DNA of 64,000 bases from an uncultured Shewanella sp. (GCF_947497935.1 NZ_CANMIO010000014.1:1-64000); one strand, 5' to 3'; shown: positions 48,082-57,303, numbered from the stretch's first letter. The notes: generated from the letters alone by a model not told the origin. Numbers and translations: made by a program.

Positions 48082-48774
48082 ATGCCTAGAAAACCGAGAG
48101 CCAATCCGATAGGCATACCTCAACATATCATTCAACGCGGCAACAACCGCCAAGCCTGCTTTACTTCAGAACAAGACTTTATTGCCTATACTGGCTGGCT
48201 AAAGGACTACGCCAGGAAATTTCAGGTGGAAATCCATGCTTGGGTATTTATGACAAATCATGTCCACCTACTTTGCACACCACGAGAGACTAATGCTATT
48301 AGCCAAATGATGCAGTCCCTTGGGCGACAGTACGTAAGATACTTTAATTACACTTATAAGCGCTCAGGAACATTATGGGAGGGACGATATAAGTCTTGCT
48401 TAGTACAAGCTGAAGACTATCTACTGCAACTATATCGGTATATAGAGCTCAATCCAGTTAGAGCAAATATGGTCGATGATCCTTGTAAATATCAATGGTC
48501 TAGTTACCAAGTAAACGCCCTAGGTAAAGCTTCCACTTTATGCACACCTCACCCAGCCTACCTCGCTATCAATTCTAACAAAACAGCCCGACAAACAAGT
48601 TATCGAGCGCTGTTTAAACATCACCTAGACACAAAAATGATTGAGGATATTCGACAAGCAACCCACAAAGGCATGGCAATCGGAAATGATAAATTTAAAG
48701 ATGAAATTGAAAAATTAACAAACACAAACATGAGACCACAGAAAATGGGGCGGCCTCCTAAGCAACCAGAATAA
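48082..48774 (+). CDS. REP-associated tyrosine transposase (RAYT)
   Basis: 230 residues from the ATG at 48082 with AGGGA upstream. Y1/HUH endonuclease: HxH at residues 60-62 (TNHVHLL), the opening PRANPIGIPQHIIQRGNNRQ and the helix EDYLLQLYRYIELNPVRANM with the Tyr region. It nicks single-stranded REP-like DNA. The stop codon overlaps the first downstream tag. Apparently intact. RAYTs are usually single-copy domesticated relatives of IS200/IS605. Confidence 0.9.
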   Translation: MPRKPRANPIGIPQHIIQRGNNRQACFTSEQDFIAYTGWLKDYARKFQVEIHAWVFMTNHVHLLCTPRETNAISQMMQSLGRQYVRYFNYTYKRSGTLWEGRYKSCLVQAEDYLLQLYRYIELNPVRANMVDDPCKYQWSSYQVNALGKASTLCTPHPAYLAINSNKTARQTSYRALFKHHLDTKMIEDIRQATHKGMAIGNDKFKDEIEKLTNTNMRPQKMGRPPKQPE

Positions 48775-48831
48775 AGTTTACTCTGACCCCACTTATCCAA
48801 GAATAAAGTTTACTCTGACCCCACTTATCTT

Positions 48832-49052
48832 CAGCCTACCTCGCTATCAACTCTAACAAAACAGCCCGACAAACAAGTTATCGAGCGCTGTTTAAACATC
48901 ACCTAGACACAAAAATGATTGAGGATATTCGACAAGCAACCCACAAAGGCATGGCAATCGGAAATGATATATTTAAAGATGAAATTGAAAAAATAACAAA
49001 CACAAACATGAGACCACAGAAAATGGGGCGGCCAACAAAACCAACAGCATAA
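48832..49052 (+). pseudogene. Duplicated C-terminal fragment of the RAYT gene
   Basis: Copies the last ~73 codons of the transposase at 48554-48774 with a few changes, including a different last seven codons (RPTKPTA). No start or HUH motif. Flanked by tags on both sides. Confidence 0.85.
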
Positions 49053-49078
49053 AGTTTACTCTGACCCCACTTATTTAT

Positions 49079-49327
49079 GGGATCACCAAGCGCGGTGACA
49101 GCTATTTACGAAAGCAGTTAATACATGGTGCTAGAACGGTTGTTTGCCATTCCCACAAAAAAGACGATGCGCTTAACCGATGGATAAACCAGCTTAAAGA
49201 ACGAGTAGGCTTTAACAAAGCGGTTGTGGCCACTGCACATAAGCTCGCAAGGTTGATGTGGGTGTTACTCAGGAAACAAGCTATGTATCAGGCTCAGCAA
49301 GGGCTAGAAACAAAGGTTGTAGCATGA
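49079..49327 (+). pseudogene. IS110-family transposase, C-terminal fragment
   Basis: Open frame GITKRGDSYLRKQLIHGART, then HKKDDALNRWINQLKERVGF and NKAVVATAHKLARLMWVLL, the C-terminal domain of IS110/IS1111 transposases with its catalytic-Ser region. The DEDD domain is gone. It begins right after a REP-like tag. Confidence 0.85.
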
Positions 49328-49736
49328 AACTAACGGTATTTAATGTTATCGACTATCAAGTAAAGCTCGTTCTAGACAAGGGCTACTACGGAGCCCGAGT
49401 GGGTGTTGTGAGCGCTTGATAGTCACCCTCTAGGTAAGTGTCAAATTGATGAGAAAAGACTCTGCTCATCCTGCATAAACCCGCGTGAGACAAGGGTAAA
49501 TAACCCGACTGGGTGTTCACTATTTTTGGGTGTGTAGGTACGAAATTCATCAGGGGCGCAAGCAAGAGCTTGTTAAGCCCGTATATATGTCAGCACTATC
49601 GCTTTTAAAAGCGTTGCTTAAAGCGAAAAGAGTCAATCAATAAGCACCAAACTGGAGCCAAGAGAAAACCAGAAACTAAGGCAAAAAGCCTCGGTTAGCG
49701 AAGTACTGTCTTGACTAACCGGGAGCGTCCATATAT
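49328..49736 (+). mobile_element. Downstream non-coding end of the IS110 relic
   Basis: About 400 bp after the transposase stop, without a gene. In IS1111-type IS110 elements this side carries the guide (bridge/seek) RNA. Imperfect stems are visible, such as GCTTTTAAAAGC (49601) and GCTTAAAGC just after. The end at 49678-49736 has a related copy at 45471-45530. Confidence 0.55.
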
Positions 49737-49737
49737 G

Positions 49738-49803
49738 TCTATGGTTGGTTTACAAACATGCAATTAACAATGGGTATCTATGGTTGGTTTCTATGGTTGG
49801 TTG
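49738..49803. repeat. Three copies of a 13-base repeat
   Basis: TCTATGGTTGGTT at 49738, 49777 and 49790, between the IS110 end and the ATPase partner gene. Confidence 0.7.
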
Positions 49804-49813
49804 TTACCATTGT

Positions 49814-50392
49814 TTACTTAATCTCTTCAATAAACTGTTCTAAAAGCAATAGTTTGACTCTGCTACAAATATCATCTTCTAAAGAAGCAGAAACCGTGCT
49901 TTTTAAAGTAGTTAAAAACCTTGCTATTTCAGCTTTTTCACTATCGGATAGTTTTTCGCTAATTGGGGCGTGTACGATATAGAAAACCTTAGGTTTCGGA
50001 CAAATAAAGTAAGCAGGTGGCTCATTATAAAATGTAGGTATTTTTGCATAAATATCTTTTGAGTCTTTAAACTTTTCAATTAATTCTCTACGAGAGTCAG
50101 TTTTTAAAAGTTTCTGAAGTTTACTACGATGAAATGCAGGCTCAATAGTATCTAGCTTTTCTTTCAAACCTAGCAAATCTTCCTGCCCTCTTGCTAAATC
50201 ACTGAACTCAACAAAAGTACAACTGCCATTAAGCTCAAAAAAATAATCAACTGATTTTCTAGCCGCTAAACCTACTACAACCTTAATACCTCTATCACCG
50301 TCTACTCGATAACCTTGACATTCTATTATTGATGAATTATTACATATTTCATGATTCATTGCCTCAAGATGAATAGATAGCTCAACTCCCAT
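49814..50392 (-). CDS. Partner protein of the AAA ATPase, unknown
   Basis: 192 residues, soluble, AT-rich gene, 12 bases after the ATPase gene and surely co-transcribed. No family recognised. The stretch RKSVDYFFELNGSCTFVEFS (residues 45-64) has the D-x12-E-x-S spacing reminiscent of a PD-(D/E)xK nuclease core in which Ser replaces the usual Lys; this is weak. The C-terminal half is helical. As the second gene of an ATPase pair it could be the effector. Confidence 0.65.
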   Translation of the reverse strand: MGVELSIHLEAMNHEICNNSSIIECQGYRVDGDRGIKVVVGLAARKSVDYFFELNGSCTFVEFSDLARGQEDLLGLKEKLDTIEPAFHRSKLQKLLKTDSRRELIEKFKDSKDIYAKIPTFYNEPPAYFICPKPKVFYIVHAPISEKLSDSEKAEIARFLTTLKSTVSASLEDDICSRVKLLLLEQFIEEIK

Positions 50393-50404
50393 TTACCGAA
50401 TCCC

Positions 50405-51850
50405 TTAATCCATAAATAAATCAAACAACGGCTTACCTAAATCAGCCTTAACAGCATCAATTTTTTTAAAAACTGGGGCAGTTGTATTAATGGTTTGTCC
50501 TGCTTCGAGTTGAATAATTGAGAAATGCTCTTCAACATCCATATCTTTTCTTTCATGACTATCCATCAACTTTTCAATGCTTTCCATCATATCAAAACTA
50601 TGACTAGCAAACACAATCCGGACTCCAGCAACACTTAATTCATATAACACTTTTATCATAATCTGTTGCCAAGCAGGGTGCAGATTCACTTCTGGCTCAT
50701 CAAAAATTAAGACGCTATTAGGTACAATGACATTTTTCTCAAGCAATAATGCAATTACTCCTAAAGAAACAGCTCCTGTCGCAGTATGGTGTAAATCAAT
50801 AACGTGTTGCTCATTGGATTCACCATACTCAACAAATTGAATGTCTCCGCTATCTGAAATTTGGACATGGCCCCCAATACTGTGGATAATCTTAGACTTT
50901 AGTAAAGCGAGAGAATCATGCACCTCATCAACTACAATTTCACTATCAGCTAAAGCAAATGTATCTAGAATATAATCAGGAATCTTTTTAAGTTCTTTTT
51001 GTTGATGCTTTAACTGCCTTCTAAGAAAAGGGTTATTTCTAGATTCAACCCAACTCCCCAAAACATCTTTAATTTTCCAATATACTGGAGATTCAAGGTA
51101 TACAACATTATCAATTTTTTGAAATTCATCGACACCTTTTTCTTTCAAATCAACCGATATTGAGTTTGATTTTAAATAAACATTACCAATATCCTTGCCA
51201 AAAGAGAAACTCACATTATCAGTCTCTTTTGCACCTCTATTTTTCAATTTGCTAACAGAGCTAACCAAAAAGTTGTTTACCAACGATTGCTCAAGTTGCT
51301 TTGCTAAACCAAAAGCCAGGGATTCATGGGGTTTATCCATAAGCTTCTCTAGTTTATTAACGGCAAGTAAAATCCTTTTTGACAATTGAAGTAAATCATC
51401 ATACTTTTTATATGTTTGAATAACTTCAATCAAGCTATTACATGCACTTTTGACTCTATTAATATCATCATATAGGTCATCTTTTTGAGACAACTGTAAA
51501 ATCAATGTACTTTGGTGAAAAATAAGGTCTACACTTTTTTCTAATTGTGAAAATGTATCTTTGACAAAGTTAATATGGTCATAAACTTTTTGACTTGGAT
51601 TATCTGAATAGAAATACATTCTAGATACAATCCGATTAATAGTAAAAACAGAAGCGTCAACCTCAATAGACAAATGGTCTTTATTGAAGGAGCTAAAAAA
51701 AGTATATAATGAACGAGTTATATAGCTTTTTCCTGATGCATTCTTTCCTGCGATCACAGTAAAAGGCTTCACTTTGAATTCAGCATGCTGAACCTTCCCA
51801 AAGTTTTTAATTATTACATCGATATTGTTCATACTTTTAGCAATTTCCAT
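50405..51850 (-). CDS. AAA (AAA_15/AAA_21-type) ATPase of a two-gene system
   Basis: 481 residues. ABC-like/OLD-like ATPase: Walker A GKNASGKS (35-42), a long coiled-coil middle, the ATGAVSLG signature (~356), Walker B VLIFDEPEVNLHP (~380-392) and the switch FASHS (~414). No TOPRIM domain follows, so it is not a full OLD nuclease. Such short ATPases act as sensors in two-gene defence systems (for example PARIS, Septu). The start may be the ATG at residue 7 (51832). AT-rich, unlike the gcv genes, which suggests transfer. Confidence 0.88.
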   Translation of the reverse strand: MEIAKSMNNIDVIIKNFGKVQHAEFKVKPFTVIAGKNASGKSYITRSLYTFFSSFNKDHLSIEVDASVFTINRIVSRMYFYSDNPSQKVYDHINFVKDTFSQLEKSVDLIFHQSTLILQLSQKDDLYDDINRVKSACNSLIEVIQTYKKYDDLLQLSKRILLAVNKLEKLMDKPHESLAFGLAKQLEQSLVNNFLVSSVSKLKNRGAKETDNVSFSFGKDIGNVYLKSNSISVDLKEKGVDEFQKIDNVVYLESPVYWKIKDVLGSWVESRNNPFLRRQLKHQQKELKKIPDYILDTFALADSEIVVDEVHDSLALLKSKIIHSIGGHVQISDSGDIQFVEYGESNEQHVIDLHHTATGAVSLGVIALLLEKNVIVPNSVLIFDEPEVNLHPAWQQIMIKVLYELSVAGVRIVFASHSFDMMESIEKLMDSHERKDMDVEEHFSIIQLEAGQTINTTAPVFKKIDAVKADLGKPLFDLFMD

Positions 51851-51986
51851 GCATTATCTTTACTACCAGTGTATAGCTATAGTAATGAAAATGATAATTT
51901 TTTCAAGAATAAAAGGCTCAAGACGGTAAGCAAAGCACTTCAAGAACAAATTGTGCCAAAGTAAACTTTTTCCCTAACAAAAACAC

Positions 51987-52442
51987 TCACCCCAAACACA
52001 CCAATCCATGCAGTTTACCTATAGAGTTAACAACCCCAACCAACCGCCCCTTTATCGCCTGATCTATCCCCACACCGGCCTCAAGCAAGTCAGCAACTGC
52101 AATAAAAGCCGTGGTGTTTAAGCTAGTGCTGTCGTAACAATAGGCGTAACCATCCTCGACTATCCACTTTTCATTACTAGACGCCGCAGCGCTTCCACTT
52201 ATCTCATCACAAGAAGCCGCAGCGCACTCTTCACTAGAGTCCAGCCCTTTATCTTCCAAGCTCCTAACCAAGGTAAAGTCGAAAGCCAAGATACAGGCTT
52301 CATCACCATACCAATCTGCCTTTAACGCCTGAAAGTTGATCCACATTTCCAACTCAAGCAATAACGGTTTAAGCGAACTAGAAAAGCCGCTATCGGCACC
52401 AATCGTAATCGGGAGTTGTTCTTGCTTTTCAATCTTGGTCAT
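51987..52442 (-). CDS. Unknown three-copy family, copy 2
   Basis: 151 residues from MTKIEKQEQLPITIGADSGF (ATG 52442); the frame goes back five codons to a GTG, but the other copies also begin MTK. Intact, with the insert EECAAASCDEISGSAAASSN in the same place as copy 1. The core is the same (LEMWINFQALKADWYGDEAC). No family known. Confidence 0.65.
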   Translation of the reverse strand: MTKIEKQEQLPITIGADSGFSSSLKPLLLELEMWINFQALKADWYGDEACILAFDFTLVRSLEDKGLDSSEECAAASCDEISGSAAASSNEKWIVEDGYAYCYDSTSLNTTAFIAVADLLEAGVGIDQAIKGRLVGVVNSIGKLHGLVCLG

Positions 52443-52562
52443 CGGTATTTCCGTCACTTTAAATCGAGTGGTTTAAATTAAGCGCTATTAAGCTGATTCT
52501 GCGGGCTAATGCCATAGCTTACAACAGCCTGATGTTAGATTTGTCTTTAAAATGCACCCAAT

Positions 52563-52591
52563 AAAAAAGCGAACCAATCGGTTCGCTTTTT
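52563..52591. terminator. Strong hairpin with A and T runs
   Basis: AAAAAGCGAACC / GGTTCGCTTTTT. A near-copy (AAAAAGCGACC / GGTCGCTTTTT) is at 52929-52954, so the hairpin and its flank are duplicated. Confidence 0.75.
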
Positions 52592-52631
52592 CAATTCTTT
52601 AACTACCAGAAACCACCAAACTCACAGTTTC

Positions 52632-52888
52632 CATAATTACGTCGCTGGCGCAGCTAATGCAAGGCGAACCGAAGGCTCTAGCCCGGAGTTGACTCCAGTC
52701 AATGAGGACTGGAGCCGAGATTCAACGCCGCAGTAGCAAGCCCAAGCAGCAATTACTCGTAGTCGCTAACAGGTACGCAACTACACATTAAGTTACGGTC
52801 ACCAAACACATCATCAATACGGTTAACCGTTGGCCAGAACTTATTCGCCTTAACCGCTTTAGTTGGGAACACGGCTTGTTCACGGCTG
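52632..52888. repeat. 257-bp duplicate of the gcvP 3' end and downstream region
   Basis: Matches 54061-54317 with only three visible mismatches. It contains the last ~44 codons of gcvP (minus strand, stop at 52753) and ~120 bp of the downstream region. It ends at a REP-like tag (52895-52916). Confidence 0.93.
52753..52888 (-). pseudogene. Fragment of gcvP, last ~44 codons
   Basis: The open frame [20 protein letters not shown] through [15 protein letters not shown] is identical in protein to the end of the intact gcvP. No start, no upstream part. Confidence 0.88.
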
Positions 52889-52894
52889 CAAAAT

Positions 52895-52916
52895 AAGTGG
52901 GGTCAGAGTAAACTTT
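52895..52916 (+). repeat. REP-like RAYT tag next to the gcvP duplicate
   Basis: AAGTGGGGTCAGAGTAAACTT, the same tag as around the RAYT gene 4 kb away, exactly at the edge of the duplicated gcvP tail. Confidence 0.85.
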
Positions 52917-52928
52917 CCAGTCTCAACA

Positions 52929-52954
52929 AAAAAGCGACCCCAAAGGTCGCTTTT
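52929..52954. terminator. Hairpin, second copy
   Basis: AAAAAGCGACC / GGTCGCTTTTT, followed by CAATTC as at 52591. Follows copy 3 of the unknown family on the minus strand. Confidence 0.75.
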
Positions 52955-52978
52955 TCAATTCCAAACCACCAAAACCAC

Positions 52979-53383
52979 TCACGCCAAACACACCAATCCA
53001 TGCAGTTTACCTATAGAGTTAACAACCACCACCAACCGCCTCTTAATCGCCTGCTCTATCCCAACACCAGCCTCAAGCAAGTCAGCAACGGCAATAAAAG
53101 CCGTGGTCTTTAAGCTCGCGCTGTCATAACAATAAGCGTAACCCTCCTCCACGATCCAGCTCTGATTCTTAGAATCTAGCCCTTTCTCTTCTAGCGTTCT
53201 AACCAAGGTAAAATCAAAGGATAAGATACAGGCTTCATCGCCATACCAATCGGCTTTCAAGGCTTAAAAGTTGAGCCACATTTCCAGCTCAATCAATAAC
53301 GGTTTAAGCGAACTCGAAAAGCCGCTATCGGCGCCAATCGTAATCGGAAGTTGTTCTTGCATAGCCACTGTAGCTTTAGTCAT
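52979..53383 (-). pseudogene. Unknown three-copy family, copy 3, broken by a stop codon
   Basis: The start MTKATVAMQEQLPITIGADS is intact, but after LEMWLNF the codon for Gln (CAG in copy 2) is TAA, so translation stops. Beyond it the frame is open and conserved (ALKADWYGDEAC). It lacks the Ala-rich insert of the other copies (GLDSKNQSWIVEEGY). Restart at the internal ATG (53260) lacks a good ribosome site. Confidence 0.75.
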
Positions 53384-53434
53384 TTCAGCTCTATTTCTTC
53401 TGTTGAAACTGAGGGTAATTATGTCTCAGTTTGT

Positions 53435-53818
53435 TTAGTTCTTTGTCGATTGAAAAATAGTATGTTTTGCTGTTAACGCATTAGTTACCACGATACTTAA
53501 CAGGGCATAAATGATAGCCCATGAAATCAATATACCGACAGCTCCAATAAGCAACGGTATAACCGCATAAAAGTCAGCACCTTCCTTTCCAAGTTTTATT
53601 GAAAACAGCGCCAATACTATCAACAAAAATCCGTGCAATATTGAGCTTGCAGAGCTAAGAGATGAGCCTATTTTCACTGCGTTTTGCGCTGAATCTAAGT
53701 CACCTTGAAATCTATGAATCTTCTTTTCAGGCTTTATATCCACCTGAAACTGCTGCTTTATAACCTCTAGATCCTCACTCTCATCTAACGGCTTTATTTT
53801 TTGCTCTAAAATATCCAT
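53435..53818 (-). CDS. Hypothetical membrane protein, two helices
   Basis: 127 residues. Polar N-terminal ~50 residues (IKPLDESEDLEVIKQQFQVD), then two membrane segments (ASSILHGFLLIVLALFSIK and AVIPLLIGAVGILISWAIIY), short tail. Weak ribosome site. It sits between the two copies of the gcvP end. Not recognised. Confidence 0.6.
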   Translation of the reverse strand: MDILEQKIKPLDESEDLEVIKQQFQVDIKPEKKIHRFQGDLDSAQNAVKIGSSLSSASSILHGFLLIVLALFSIKLGKEGADFYAVIPLLIGAVGILISWAIIYALLSIVVTNALTAKHTIFQSTKN

Positions 53819-53942
53819 ATTGCATACTCATCCATAATTAACTGGGTGCCACTTTACCAAAAGATCACACCAACTTCCCCTCGGAATCTTTCGCTTCTCA
53901 GAAAATTTCGTCGGGGCGCTGGGGCTATGGTTTATAAAGAAG

Positions 53943-53975
53943 CCAAAAGGGGAACAAGCGCTTTTCCCCTTTTGG
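53943..53975. other. Perfect hairpin CCAAAAGGGGAA
   Basis: CCAAAAGGGGAA pairs with TTCCCCTTTTGG around a loop with AAGCGC. No T run, between the membrane-protein gene and the gcvP terminator. May be an IS or repeat leftover. Confidence 0.5.
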
Positions 53976-54032
53976 TCGGGTGTGGGCGAAGCGCCACGAC
54001 TTTAGTGGCCGTAGGTCATAAAAATCCCAATA

Positions 54033-54060
54033 AAAAACGCACCACTGAGGGTGCGTTTTA
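54033..54060 (-). terminator. Terminator of gcvP
   Basis: AAAACGCACC / GGTGCGTTTT stem with a T run on the minus strand. About 120 bases separate it from the gcvP stop, including the palindrome CTCCAGTC / GACTGGAG (54122-54143). Confidence 0.8.
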
Positions 54061-54317
54061 CATAATTGCGTCGCTGGCGCAGCTAATGCAAGGCGAACCG
54101 AAGGCTCTAGCCCGGAGTTGACTCCAGTCAATGAGGACTGGAGCCGAGATTCAACGCCGCAGTAGCAAGCCCAAGCAGCAATTACTCGTAGTCACTAACA
54201 GGTACGCAACTACACATTAAGTTACGGTCACCAAACACATCATCAATACGATTAACCGTTGGCCAGAACTTATTCGCCTTAACCGCTTTAGTTGGGAACA
54301 CGGCTTGTTCACGGCTG
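54061..54317. repeat. Original of the duplicated gcvP tail
   Basis: The right member of the 257-bp direct repeat; includes the end of the intact gcvP. Confidence 0.93.
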
Positions 54318-57070
54318 TAAGGACGTGAATCAAACGCTGGATCCATGATGTCGGCGAGGGTATGCGGCGCGTTGTGCAGTGGGTTGTTGTCTGCTGGCCA
54401 CTCGCCTGCTTCTACCTTGGCAATTTCTGCGCGGATAGAGGCCATCGCCTCGATGAATCTGTCTAGCTCAACTTTAGACTCAGATTCTGTAGGCTCAATC
54501 ATCAAGGTACCCGCAACTGGGAAGCTCATGGTTGGCGAATGGAAACCGTAGTCGTTTAGGCGCTTAGCAATATCCATCTCGGTAACGCCCGATGACTCTT
54601 TAAGTGGACGTAGATCGATGATGCACTCGTGCGCCACACGGTCATTTCGACCTGTATAAAGCACAGGATAATGCTCAGACAGCTTCTTCATGATGTAGTT
54701 AGCGTTAAGCAGTGCCACTTGTGTTGACTGACGCAGGCCTTTCTTACCCAGTAACTTGATGTACATCCAAGTGATAGGCAGGATACCAGCGCTGCCAAAT
54801 GGTGCCGATGATACTGCGCCATTGTTGTCAGACTCTAGACCATGCTTCATCACGCTGTGGCCAGATAGGAACGGCGCAAGGTGCTTTTTAACACCGATTG
54901 GGCCCATACCTGGACCACCGCCGCCATGTGGAATAGCGAAGGTCTTGTGTAGGTTAAGGTGCGATACGTCTGCGCCGATAAAGCCAGGTGAAGTTAGGCC
55001 TACCTGTGCGTTCATGTTAGCGCCATCGAGGTAAACCTGACCGCCGTGCTGGTGAATGACTTCACAGATCTCACCAATGGTTTCTTCATACACGCCGTGC
55101 GTCGACGGGTAAGTCACCATGATGCAAGATAGGTTGTCGGCCACTTCTGCCGCTTTGGCTCGAAGGTCATCCATATCGATGTTACCGGCTTTATCACACG
55201 CAGTAACCACTATCTTCATACCTGCAAGCTGCGCAGATGCAGGGTTAGTACCGTGCGCCGACTGCGGAATTAGACAGATATTTCGGTGTGCGTCGCCACG
55301 AGACTCATGGTACTGCTTAATCGCTAGCAGACCCGCGTATTCACCTTGTGCGCCAGAGTTTGGCTGTAGTGATACGGCGTCATAGCCGGTGATATCCACT
55401 AACCATTCAGATAGCTCAGTCAGTAACTGTGCGTAACCTTGTGCCTGATCTTGCGGGCAGAATGGGTGCATGTTACCAAACTCAGGCCATGTGATTGGCA
55501 TCATCTCAGTGGCTGCGTTTAGTTTCATGGTGCATGAACCGAGTGAAATCATTGAGTGGTTCAAGGCTAAATCTTTGTTCTCGAGACGCTTCATGTAACG
55601 CATCATCTCGGTTTCGCTTTGGTAACTATTGAACGTTGGATGAGTCAAGATGGCGTCGGTACGTACTAGCTCCGCTGGAATTGATACGCTGCCGTTGGCA
55701 ATGATCTGCTCATCTAGTTTCGTTACATCTAAACCGTTCTCTTTACCTAAAAGAACGTCAATTAGCTCGGCAACGTCGCTGCGAGTGGTGGTTTCAGACA
55801 AACTTAAACCGACAATGCCATCGCTGTCGATGCGTAGGTTTATGCCTGCAGCAACTGCGCGCGCTTGTACCGCTGCAACATCAAGGCCTTTAATTGATAG
55901 GGTGTCGAACCAAGTGTTATTGACTAGCTCAACGCCTTTTGCTGTGAGTGCCGCAGCCACGATGTCAGTTAGACGGTGAATGCGCTCAGCGATAGTTTTA
56001 AGCCCTTGTGGGCCATGAAATACTGCGTAGAACGAGGCCATGTTGGCAAGCAACACCTGTGCAGTACAGATGTTTGAGTTAGCTTTTTCGCGGCGGATAT
56101 GCTGCTCACGCGTTTGCATTGCCATACGCAGTGCGCGGTTACCACGGGTATCTTGTGATACACCGATAATACGGCCTGGAAGTGAGCGCTTGTACTCGTC
56201 ACGTGTCACAAAGAACGCTGCGTGTGGACCACCAAAGCCCATCGGAACACCAAAGCGCTGTGAGTTACCCAATACGACGTCGGCGCCCATAGAACCTGGC
56301 GACTTAAGGATCACGAGCGACATGATGTCGGCTGCAACGGATACTAGTGCCTTTTTCTCATGTAGCTTAGCAAACAGTTCAGTGTGATCAACGATTTGAC
56401 CCAGGCGATTGGTGTACTGAAACAGTGCGCCAAATAGCTCGTAGTTAACCGCTTCTTCTGCTGGGCCAACTACAACTTCAAAACCAAAACACTCGGCGCG
56501 CGTTTTAATCACGTCGATAGTTTGTGGGAACACATCGTCTGCCACAAAGTAGATGTTGGCTTTTTTAGCTTTAGAAACACGCTTAGATAGCGCCATCGCC
56601 TCAGCAGCTGCGGTTGCTTCATCAAGCAGCGATGAAGACGCTAGGTCAAGACCGGTTAAGTCCATAGACAGTTGCTGGAAGTTAAGAATGGCTTCAAGAC
56701 GACCTTGAGCAATTTCTGGCTGGTATGGCGTGTACGCTGTGTACCAACCTGGATTTTCAAGTACGTTGCGCTGAATAACGCTTGGGACTTCTGTACCGTG
56801 GTAGCCCATACCTATATAGCTTTTGAAGACCTTATTTTTGTCTGCAATTTTACGGATATAGGCTAGGCCTTCCGCTTCACCACATGAGTCGCCAACCGCT
56901 AAATCACGGTTCAATAAAATAGCACCAGGTACGATTTGTGCGGTCAAATCTTCTAACGATTCAGCGCCAACAAAATTAAGCATCTCTTGCTGCTGGTCTG
57001 CACCTGGGCCTATGTGGCGGCGTAGAAATAATTCGTGCTGCTCTAACTGCGTAAGGGTTTCTGTGGTCAT
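54182..57070 (-). CDS. gcvP: Glycine dehydrogenase (decarboxylating), P protein
   Basis: 962 residues, the length of single-chain proteobacterial GcvP. It decarboxylates glycine with PLP and passes the aminomethyl group to the lipoyl arm of GcvH. The PLP-lysine site [18 protein letters not shown] and the N-terminal half's LRRHIGPG are visible. No sign of damage. Separated from gcvH by a terminator, so it can be made separately. The 3' end lies within the duplicated 257-bp block. Confidence 0.97.
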   Translation of the reverse strand: MTTETLTQLEQHELFLRRHIGPGADQQQEMLNFVGAESLEDLTAQIVPGAILLNRDLAVGDSCGEAEGLAYIRKIADKNKVFKSYIGMGYHGTEVPSVIQRNVLENPGWYTAYTPYQPEIAQGRLEAILNFQQLSMDLTGLDLASSSLLDEATAAAEAMALSKRVSKAKKANIYFVADDVFPQTIDVIKTRAECFGFEVVVGPAEEAVNYELFGALFQYTNRLGQIVDHTELFAKLHEKKALVSVAADIMSLVILKSPGSMGADVVLGNSQRFGVPMGFGGPHAAFFVTRDEYKRSLPGRIIGVSQDTRGNRALRMAMQTREQHIRREKANSNICTAQVLLANMASFYAVFHGPQGLKTIAERIHRLTDIVAAALTAKGVELVNNTWFDTLSIKGLDVAAVQARAVAAGINLRIDSDGIVGLSLSETTTRSDVAELIDVLLGKENGLDVTKLDEQIIANGSVSIPAELVRTDAILTHPTFNSYQSETEMMRYMKRLENKDLALNHSMISLGSCTMKLNAATEMMPITWPEFGNMHPFCPQDQAQGYAQLLTELSEWLVDITGYDAVSLQPNSGAQGEYAGLLAIKQYHESRGDAHRNICLIPQSAHGTNPASAQLAGMKIVVTACDKAGNIDMDDLRAKAAEVADNLSCIMVTYPSTHGVYEETIGEICEVIHQHGGQVYLDGANMNAQVGLTSPGFIGADVSHLNLHKTFAIPHGGGGPGMGPIGVKKHLAPFLSGHSVMKHGLESDNNGAVSSAPFGSAGILPITWMYIKLLGKKGLRQSTQVALLNANYIMKKLSEHYPVLYTGRNDRVAHECIIDLRPLKESSGVTEMDIAKRLNDYGFHSPTMSFPVAGTLMIEPTESESKVELDRFIEAMASIRAEIAKVEAGEWPADNNPLHNAPHTLADIMDPAFDSRPYSREQAVFPTKAVKANKFWPTVNRIDDVFGDRNLMCSCVPVSDYE

Positions 57071-57268
57071 GGGTAACCTAGTTCCATATTTGCCAGTATC
57101 CTGCCTGTAGGGGGCGGTGCTACCGGTCTCTTTAGTTTTAGAATGCTTGTGTTGTTTGGCTTTTGTGCCCAGGCTTATTTACGTTAGTTTGGTTACTTTA
57201 GTTCACATCGCTTACCAAAATATTCTCACTTAACTGCCTGTTAATTTTGCTTTAAAGCCATATAACGA

Positions 57269-57303
57269 ACAAAGCCCCAATCAGCGATGAGTTGGGGCTT
57301 TGT
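57269..57303 (-). terminator. Terminator of gcvH
   Basis: ACAAAGCCCCAA / TTGGGGCTTTGT stem between gcvH and gcvP. Confidence 0.7.

Larger units (their letters stand above)
47981..49072 (+). mobile_element. RAYT/REP cluster
   Basis: A REP-associated transposase gene (48082-48774) bracketed by the tag AGTGGGGTCAGAGTAAACT and its reverse complement. Tag copies: 47981 (partial), 48008-48026, then inverted at 48773-48794, 48805-48826 and 49051-49072. A truncated second copy of the transposase tail lies between the last two. One more tag is at 52895-52916. Confidence 0.8.

Noticed and set aside
49758-49982. 74-residue plus-strand frame
   Set aside because: Antisense shadow of the ATPase partner gene, beginning in the triple repeat.
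53846-54131. Frames on both strands in the gcvP terminator region
   Set aside because: They cover hairpins and the duplicated non-coding block and have no ribosome sites.
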